From assembly GCA_027618565.1 (NCBI GenBank), contig JAQCEQ010000014.1:1-60287 (forward strand): a stretch of DNA of 60,287 nucleotides, read 5' to 3'. Position 1 is the stretch's first letter. Each line of letters opens with the position of its first letter. Position numbers and translations under genes: made by a program. The notes under the pieces are model-generated. The model did no database searches. It saw nothing but the letters and a program-made list of their open reading frames with translations, and had not been told where the DNA came from. This document shows, piece after piece, positions 53,550 to 60,287 of the stretch. The DNA is from Planctomycetota bacterium (lineage in GTDB: Bacteria > Planctomycetota > Phycisphaerae > Phycisphaerales > SM1A02).

Positions 53550-53634
53550 TGCCGGTGACAGGAATTGAACCTGCACTCCTTTAGAGGGAAACGGATTTTA
53601 AGTCCGTCGCGTCTACCAATTCCGCCACACCGGC
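53550..53634 (-). tRNA. tRNA-Leu (anticodon TAA)
   Basis: An 85-nt tRNA with the long variable arm typical of leucine. Acceptor GCCGGTG/CACCGGC, anticodon stem ACGGA/TCCGT around CTTAAAA, T-loop TTCAATT, and discriminator A. Anticodon TAA reads UUA/UUG. A TAGCAT box lies about 20 bases upstream (53655-53660, minus strand). CCA is not encoded. Confidence 0.97.
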
Positions 53635-53691
53635 GCTCTCCACCCGGAACGTTGATGCTACTCGTGACCGACTGTCTCCGCTGCCTGCGAC

Positions 53692-55182
<1,491 letters not shown>

Positions 55183-55253
55183 TCAACCTTTGCCACGAAT
55201 GTCAATGGCCATGGCTTCTGCTAGCCTGCGCCGTCTGTACCCACGGAGGAACT

Positions 55254-56408
55254 GTGTCTATCGTTCGGAATGAATTGCTCGTCCCTGTCACCCTCCAACA
55301 CCGGGGAACCACCCCTGGCGACGGCAAGAAGGCGTGGCTCTCGTGGCTGGATGCGACTGTCCGGTTCGAGGGAAGCGACCTCATCGTCAAGCCCAGCCTC
55401 CCGCCCCGCATCCGGCACCGTGGCCTCCTCAAGGACCTCTCGACGCCGGTACTGAGCGACGACCTCCTCTTCCAGGTCGCCAAGGACATCCTGGACCCCA
55501 ACCAGCTGGCCCACTTCGAGCGCCATGGCTCCATCGACTTCGCCTACGACTTCGAGCGCGGCCGTCGCTTCCGCGTCAACATGTTCATGGCCAGGGGCAA
55601 GCCCTCCGTGGCCGCCCGCCTGATCACCAGCAACATCAAGAAGTTTGAGGATCTCTATCTCCCGGCGAGCCTCGGGGATGTGGCCATGGCCGCGCAGGGA
55701 CTCATCCTTTTCTCGGGGGTCACCGGTTCAGGCAAGTCCACCTCGATCGCGTCGATGTTGGACTATGTCAATGAACGCAAGAAGGTCCACATCATCACGA
55801 TCGAGGACCCGATCGAGTACATCTTCGAGGACAAGAAGGCCACGATCAATCAGCGCGAGATCGGGATCGACTGCACCAACTTCAACGATGCCCTCCGCGC
55901 GCTGGTCCGCGAGAATCCGGATGTCGTACTGGTGGGCGAGATGCGCGACTATGAGACCTTCGAGGCCGCCATCCGTGCCGCCGAGACGGGGCACCTGGTG
56001 TTCGGGACAATCCACGCGTCCAGTGCCTGGCAGACCTTCGGCCGCATCTACGACCTGTTCCCGGAGCAGGAGCGCGAGCAGATCCGAAAACTCCTCGCCT
56101 ACAACCTGCGGGCGATCATCTACCAGAAGTTGCTTCCGACGCTGCGTCCCGAGATCGCACGAATCCCCGCCATCGAGATCCTCATCAACACGCCGGCCGT
56201 GCAGAAGTACGTCCTCGAAGGTCGCGAGGGCGAGTTGCTGGAGATCATCAAGAATTCCCGCCACGAAGGCATGATCGACTTCACTTCCAGCCTGGTGGAC
56301 TGGGTCGAGAAGGAATACATCCACCAGAATATCGCGCTCCAGGCAACACCGAAACCCGAGGAACTCAAGATGCGCCTCAAGGGCATCGGGCACCTGGCTC
56401 ACGGGTGA
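55254..56408 (+). CDS. PilT/PilU-like type IV pilus retraction ATPase
   Basis: A 384-residue GspE-superfamily hexameric ATPase. It has an N-terminal PAS-like domain (1-120) and Walker A GVTGSGKST (about 156-164). The Asp box is TIEDPIEYIFEDKK, the Walker B is NPDVVLVGEMRD and the His box is TGHLVFGTIHAS. The C-terminal part has the PilT-type FPEQEREQIRKLLAYNLRAIIYQKLLP. It lacks the tetracysteine of PilB, fitting the retraction-motor subfamily. The GTG at 55254 has a good Shine-Dalgarno sequence, GGAGGA, at 55245-55250. The next gene encodes a degenerate relative, so the two may work as a pair. Confidence 0.9.
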   Translation: MSIVRNELLVPVTLQHRGTTPGDGKKAWLSWLDATVRFEGSDLIVKPSLPPRIRHRGLLKDLSTPVLSDDLLFQVAKDILDPNQLAHFERHGSIDFAYDFERGRRFRVNMFMARGKPSVAARLITSNIKKFEDLYLPASLGDVAMAAQGLILFSGVTGSGKSTSIASMLDYVNERKKVHIITIEDPIEYIFEDKKATINQREIGIDCTNFNDALRALVRENPDVVLVGEMRDYETFEAAIRAAETGHLVFGTIHASSAWQTFGRIYDLFPEQEREQIRKLLAYNLRAIIYQKLLPTLRPEIARIPAIEILINTPAVQKYVLEGREGELLEIIKNSRHEGMIDFTSSLVDWVEKEYIHQNIALQATPKPEELKMRLKGIGHLAHG

Positions 56409-56456
56409 CCCGGCGCGTGCCTACCCTCCACAGCACGACGATGAACGCTTGAGCCC

Positions 56457-58163
56457 ATGAGCACCCTCACCATGTCGATCCTTGCGCAGGGTGCCCTGCC
56501 CGTCCAGCTCCTGAGTTCGTACAAGCCGATTGTGCTGGCTATCACGCTGATCCCCTATGCGTGGTTGGTCTCCACCAAGCTTGAGAAGGATGCCGGCTAC
56601 TTCAACCTTGGCTCCATCAAGTGGTCGGCGATCTTCCTGGGCACGGCCGTGCTTGCGCTGGCCACGGCGCTCCTGATCCCGATCTTCTGGATTGGTTGGC
56701 CGCTCATGGTCATCGTCTTGGCCGCCACGCCGCTTCTCTACATGCAGTACCGGAACAAGCGGGTCCCCGCGGATCGACAGTACAAGCTCAAGTTTGGAGG
56801 GATCGCCGAGGCTGCCGCCACGCGACGAGAGGCGAAACTGCAGAAGTCGGCCAACATCTCGCTCCACGGGCGCAATGGCCGGTTCCCGCTCCCACAGAAG
56901 GAAACGCCTGAGGCGGCGGCATACGCCCAGATGGAACAGTGGGTCGCCGGGCCCCTGCTGTCGCGTGCGTGGCGGCTGGACATCGTTCCGGTGCAAGGCG
57001 GAGTCATTCCCGTAGTCACGAGGGACGGCGTGCGAACGCGTGGGGAGCCCGTGGCCAATGAATTGGCACTCCCCGCCATGGACATCCTGCGGCGCGTCGC
57101 CGGATTCGTGGTGGAGGACAGGCGTCGGCCGCAACGCGGCACCTTACAGATCAAGGCCCCGGAGGCGGAAGCGACCGCAACCATCACGAGCAGCGGCGGC
57201 AGCGCGGGGCTCTCGGTACGGGTCGAGTTCGAGACGATCGCGATGCACAAGATTCCAGTCACGGAGCTCGGCTTCACCCCGAAGCAGCTGGAGTTCCTGG
57301 AGACCTTCGGAGATGCCGGCGAGCGTCGAGGCACGGTGCTCGTGGCGGCGCCCGCCGGACAGGGGCTGGTCACGACCCTGTATGCGCTCGCCGCCCGCCA
57401 CGATGCCTACACCGCCAGCGTCAAGACCTTCGAGCGGCTGATCGAGGCCCCCATCGAGGGCGTGGACCAGGTCCAGTTTGACCCCTCGAACGCGAGCCTC
57501 GACTACAGTACTGCCTTCCGGTCGATCATCCGTCGCGGCCCCGACGTGGTCACCTGCGTCGATGCCTCCGAGAAGGGCATCGGGTCCGCGCTGGTGGGGG
57601 CCAATATCGACATGCTCCTCACCTACGCCGGTTTCGGCGTGGGCACCAGTCAGGAGGCCCTGCAGGGCTGGATCCGTTCCTGCGGAGGAGACACCAAGCA
57701 AGCCGCAAAGTCGCTCCGTGGAATCATCAACCAGCGCCTGGTGCGCCGACTCTGCCACACCTGCAGGACACCCATTCAGGTCTCGCCTGAGCAGGCGGCC
57801 AAGGTGGGCATCCGGACCGAGCGCCCGATCCAGCTGTTCCGCGCCGGTGGCAAGGTGCAGGTCAAGAACCGCATCGAAGAGTGCCCGGAATGCAACGGGC
57901 TTGGCTACAGCGGCATGATCGGCGTGTTCGAGACGCTCCCGTTCACCAGTGAGGGGAAGTCCGCGCTGGAGCTTGGGAACCTCGCTGGCATGATCCAGGC
58001 TGCCCGGAAGTCGGGTGGCGTTCTGTTGGCCGAGGCCGCGCTCTTCCATGTCCGTTCAGGAGTCACGAGTTTCGAGGAGGCGCAGCGCGTGCTCCAGCCT
58101 CAGACCCAGAAGCCCGCCGCCGCGGCGGGTGCCCCGGCTGCAACCAAGAGACAACAGGCCTGA
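56457..58163 (+). CDS. Membrane-anchored, catalytically degenerate PilB/GspE-like protein
   Basis: A 568-residue protein with an N-terminal hydrophobic region of about three helices (about 15-105), then a GspE/PilB-like domain. The P-loop position reads APAGQGLVTT (about 299-308), lacking the lysine of GxTGSGKT. The Walker B region reads GPDVVTCVDASE (about 361-372) instead of NPDVVLVGEIRD, and no His box is evident. The PilB zinc-finger cysteines are kept: CHTC (about 433-436) and CPECNGLGYSG (about 476-486). It probably does not hydrolyse ATP but could be a structural partner of the adjacent PilT-like ATPase. It starts 48 bases after that gene; a TACCCT lies at 56422-56427. Confidence 0.75.
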   Translation: MSTLTMSILAQGALPVQLLSSYKPIVLAITLIPYAWLVSTKLEKDAGYFNLGSIKWSAIFLGTAVLALATALLIPIFWIGWPLMVIVLAATPLLYMQYRNKRVPADRQYKLKFGGIAEAAATRREAKLQKSANISLHGRNGRFPLPQKETPEAAAYAQMEQWVAGPLLSRAWRLDIVPVQGGVIPVVTRDGVRTRGEPVANELALPAMDILRRVAGFVVEDRRRPQRGTLQIKAPEAEATATITSSGGSAGLSVRVEFETIAMHKIPVTELGFTPKQLEFLETFGDAGERRGTVLVAAPAGQGLVTTLYALAARHDAYTASVKTFERLIEAPIEGVDQVQFDPSNASLDYSTAFRSIIRRGPDVVTCVDASEKGIGSALVGANIDMLLTYAGFGVGTSQEALQGWIRSCGGDTKQAAKSLRGIINQRLVRRLCHTCRTPIQVSPEQAAKVGIRTERPIQLFRAGGKVQVKNRIEECPECNGLGYSGMIGVFETLPFTSEGKSALELGNLAGMIQAARKSGGVLLAEAALFHVRSGVTSFEEAQRVLQPQTQKPAAAAGAPAATKRQQA

Positions 58164-58166
58164 ACG

Positions 58167-59786
58167 ATGACCCTGCAAATTATTACTTTGGTGTTCATCG
58201 CCCTGATCGCCTACTGGTGGGCCAACCAGGGCACCTTCAGCGCGTTCCTCCACCTCACCTGCGTCATCCTCGCGGGCGCACTCACCTTCGCGTTTTGGGA
58301 ACCGTTGAGCGTGATGCTCCTCCCATCGCTCAAGGATCACGCTTGGAGCGTTTCATTCCTGGGTCTCTTCGCGATCCTGCTCCTGGTCTTTCGCGTGGCC
58401 TTCGATCGACTCGCCCCCGGCAACCTCAATTTCCCGCAGTGGGTCAACTATGTGTTTGGCGGCGCGTTCGGTGCGGCCGCCGGTGTCCTGACGGTTGGCA
58501 TGCTGATCATCGGCATGGGGTTCACGCAGAGCCTTGACTCGCTCTTGGGGTTCTACGGGTGGACCCGCGTGCCGGAGAACCGAGGGCAGCCCTATGAGTC
58601 TCAGAGGCTTTTCCTCCCAGCCCACCAGCTGACGGCCGGGTTCTTTGGAATGCTGTCCGGCGGCTCGCTCTCTCCGATCAAGCCCACGGGTCTTCGTGAC
58701 TACTACCCCGACCTTGCGCGGACGGCGCTGTCGCTGCACCGCGACAGCTGGGACAGCGGGCAAGGCAAGACCTCCGTCAACCCCGCCGATATCAAGGTGA
58801 CTGGGTTCTTCTTCGACGAGTCCTACGGCTTTGATGATGGGACCCGGGGGGCCTACTCCCTGCGCCTGTCCTTCACGTCCAGCGCATTCGACCGCGGACA
58901 GGGCCTCACCCTCTCCGCCTCTCAAGCGCGATTAGTGGGTGCGACCACCGGGGGAAAGCGCCGTGAATCGGTCTATCCGGTCAAGTTCGTCGAAGATGTC
59001 GCCGGTGGTTCGCGAGGCACCTTCGCGTTTGACGATGTCCAGTGTTACGCCACCAATCCCAGTGGACAACAGTCTGCGGAAGTTGACCTGATCTTCCCGA
59101 AGGCCAATCTGGCCGATGTTCGATTCGCGATGGTGAAGGGACTCCGGCTCTCCCTCCCCGTCATGCAATCGGCTTCCATCGTATCCCAGCAAGCCGCCGG
59201 TTCGTCCAGTGCCCGGGTCCCCACCCTCAGTTCCGACGGGGCACCAGAACTGGCAGCGAGCGATCTCAGTGACCAAAACTCTGTCTCACCTCTCCGGATC
59301 GGCATCAATCAGGCCAGCGGCTTGGATATCCGAGAAGAGAAGAAGGGCAACTGGATCGAGGGCGGCAAGGGCGATTTCAAGAAGACTGGGACCTTCTCGG
59401 TCAGCCGTGGCCAGCGGGTGACGGGGTTCGTCTGCCCACCCGATACCGCGATCGTGCGCCTCGATGTCTCCCGCGACATCGCGACCGTGGACCTGGACCT
59501 GCTGCGCAAGGACCTTCTCCCCGGTGAGCGATTGCTCTTGGTGGATGACCAGGACCGCGGCTACGCGGCGGCCGGATATGTTTGGGACCGTGGGGAAGAT
59601 GTCCAGGTGGCCTTCGACCCCGTCCAGCTGTTTCCCAAGATCTCCGACTTCCCTGCCACCGCCAGCAGCGGCACCCATCGACTCTGGGCTGTCTTTATCG
59701 TCCCTGTCGGGGTGACGATCAAGCAGGTCCGTGTGGGGCAGACGGTGGTCGGAGCCGGCGAGTTCCTGATCAAGGGCTTGCAGTAG
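58167..59786 (+). CDS. CvpA-like membrane protein with large extracytoplasmic domain
   Basis: A 539-residue protein. The first 130 residues hold four hydrophobic segments in the pattern of the CvpA family (early IALIAYWWANQGTFSAFLHL, then a glycine/alanine-rich segment FGGAFGAAAGVLTVGMLI). The remaining 400 residues are polar and beta-rich with no cysteines of note or recognised domain, probably outside the cytoplasm. The start is 3 bases after the pseudo-PilB stop, so the PilT-like, pseudo-PilB and CvpA-like genes form one unit. Family resemblance of the N-terminal part is moderate and the C-terminal part is unknown. Confidence 0.65.
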   Translation: MTLQIITLVFIALIAYWWANQGTFSAFLHLTCVILAGALTFAFWEPLSVMLLPSLKDHAWSVSFLGLFAILLLVFRVAFDRLAPGNLNFPQWVNYVFGGAFGAAAGVLTVGMLIIGMGFTQSLDSLLGFYGWTRVPENRGQPYESQRLFLPAHQLTAGFFGMLSGGSLSPIKPTGLRDYYPDLARTALSLHRDSWDSGQGKTSVNPADIKVTGFFFDESYGFDDGTRGAYSLRLSFTSSAFDRGQGLTLSASQARLVGATTGGKRRESVYPVKFVEDVAGGSRGTFAFDDVQCYATNPSGQQSAEVDLIFPKANLADVRFAMVKGLRLSLPVMQSASIVSQQAAGSSSARVPTLSSDGAPELAASDLSDQNSVSPLRIGINQASGLDIREEKKGNWIEGGKGDFKKTGTFSVSRGQRVTGFVCPPDTAIVRLDVSRDIATVDLDLLRKDLLPGERLLLVDDQDRGYAAAGYVWDRGEDVQVAFDPVQLFPKISDFPATASSGTHRLWAVFIVPVGVTIKQVRVGQTVVGAGEFLIKGLQ

Positions 59787-59880
59787 GGTTCGGACGAAAA
59801 TTGGGGCTCGAGTCCACGTGGAGTCCATTCCCGGCGGTCCAGTTATTAACCAAATTGTGCCATTTATGGATTCCATTTCC

Positions 59881-59909
59881 TTGGCGAATGGGTTATTTTG
59901 AGTTATGTT
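59881..59909 (+). promoter_or_regulatory. Candidate promoter of the cysteine-rich secreted protein
   Basis: TTGGCG (59881-59886), 17 bases, TATGTT (59904-59909). It sits in a conspicuously AT-rich part of the 204-base gap after the CvpA-like gene, leaving a leader of about 75 bases before the ATG at 59991. Confidence 0.5.
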
Positions 59910-59990
59910 CTGCCAGGCTTGCACCATCGGTGGTGCGGTGTCCCTGTTCTCATAGGCCCTGAGAAAGTTCAGAATTTAGGAGTTACTCCA

Positions 59991-60287
59991 ATGATGGCTC
60001 AGACCCGATCACTGATCTGTACCGTTGTCAGTACTGCCGCATTCGCCTTGGTTGGTAGCGCGTTCGGTCAGAACGCGTGCCTCGACGCTGGCGTTGATGC
60101 AGCTTGCTGCGACACGGTGTGTTCATTCAACCCACTCTGTTGCGATGTTTCCTGGGACCAAGAGTGCATCGATCTCCAGAGCCAGTTGTGCGGCGGCGGC
60201 GGCGGCGGCAATTGCCCCGCTGGCGAAATCGAAGACTGCAACGGCAATTGCTGCCCAGACTTCTGGGTTGGCGACGGCTACTGCGAC
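59991..60287 (+). CDS. Cysteine-rich secreted protein (partial, cut by window end)
   Basis: The first 99 codons of a longer gene running off the window. It has a signal peptide (about 1-26, ending GSAFG). A cysteine-rich module with two CC pairs and W-D-x-x-C follows (about 28-68), closely matching the module inside the secreted repeat protein at 37762. A run of six glycines and another Cys-rich stretch (DCNGNCCPDFWVGDGYCD) follow. The start has AGGAG at 59978-59982, 8 bases upstream; a second ATG at 59994 is equally possible. Function unknown; the rest of the gene lies outside the window. Confidence 0.8.
   Translation, partial: MMAQTRSLICTVVSTAAFALVGSAFGQNACLDAGVDAACCDTVCSFNPLCCDVSWDQECIDLQSQLCGGGGGGNCPAGEIEDCNGNCCPDFWVGDGYCD

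Overview
The window is about 60 kb of high-GC bacterial chromosome that reads like Planctomycetota, most likely class Phycisphaerae. The indicators are a sigma-70 with a long spacer, a small protein of the Verrucomicrobia/Planctomycetes-restricted Minf_1886 type, secreted proteins with a C-terminal dockerin-like motif ending in Gly-Ser-Trp-Gly-x-Cys-Pro, and few Shine-Dalgarno sequences. Nearly everything is densely packed housekeeping and envelope DNA. I saw no insertion sequence, prophage, CRISPR array or rRNA operon. No gap between genes exceeds about 205 bases.

Layout: (1) 47-4003, dnaG and rpoD. (2) 4036-10624, a gabD-type dehydrogenase divergent from a four-gene cassette of two small WXG100-like proteins, a coiled-coil protein and a large membrane-anchored FtsK/EccC-like ATPase, which looks like an atypical type VII secretion-like locus. 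(3) 10657-16283, an HrpA-type helicase, tRNA-Val and a FlgI-like lipoprotein with a repeat extension. (4) 16399-25491, smc, a DUF255 thioredoxin-like protein fused to a DsbD-N-like domain, a membrane protein, lysA and pgpA. (5) 25491-32924, pgsA, nuoJKLMN (membrane arm of complex I only) and tRNA-Arg. (6) 33047-36697, polX, ffh and a Minf_1886 protein. (7) 36802-44073, an OmpA-like lipoprotein, a large secreted repeat protein, an MlaE permease, a transglutaminase-fold protein lacking catalytic residues, a CaiB/BaiF CoA-transferase and a small membrane protein. (8) 44156-53526 on the minus strand, a tightly overlapping respiratory operon: caa3 oxidase subunits II, I and III, accessory membrane protein, di-haem cytochrome c, Rieske protein, cytochrome b fused to cytochrome c, a CtaG/NapH-like fusion and a small secreted membrane-anchored protein. 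(9) 53550-60287, tRNA-Leu, guaB, a PilT-like ATPase, a degenerate PilB-like protein, a CvpA-like membrane protein and the start of a cysteine-rich secreted protein cut by the window edge.

Together the respiratory genes describe an aerobic electron transport chain: complex I membrane arm, a bc-type complex with covalent c haems, and a caa3 oxidase. The bc and oxidase genes are arranged as one translationally coupled unit, suggesting a supercomplex. The FtsK/WXG100 cassette and the PilT/pseudo-PilB/CvpA cluster are the least understood assemblies. A recurring feature is a TAnnnT hexamer placed 6-7 bases before the start codon of at least ten genes on both strands. This implies widespread leaderless transcription, and I used it to choose several start codons.
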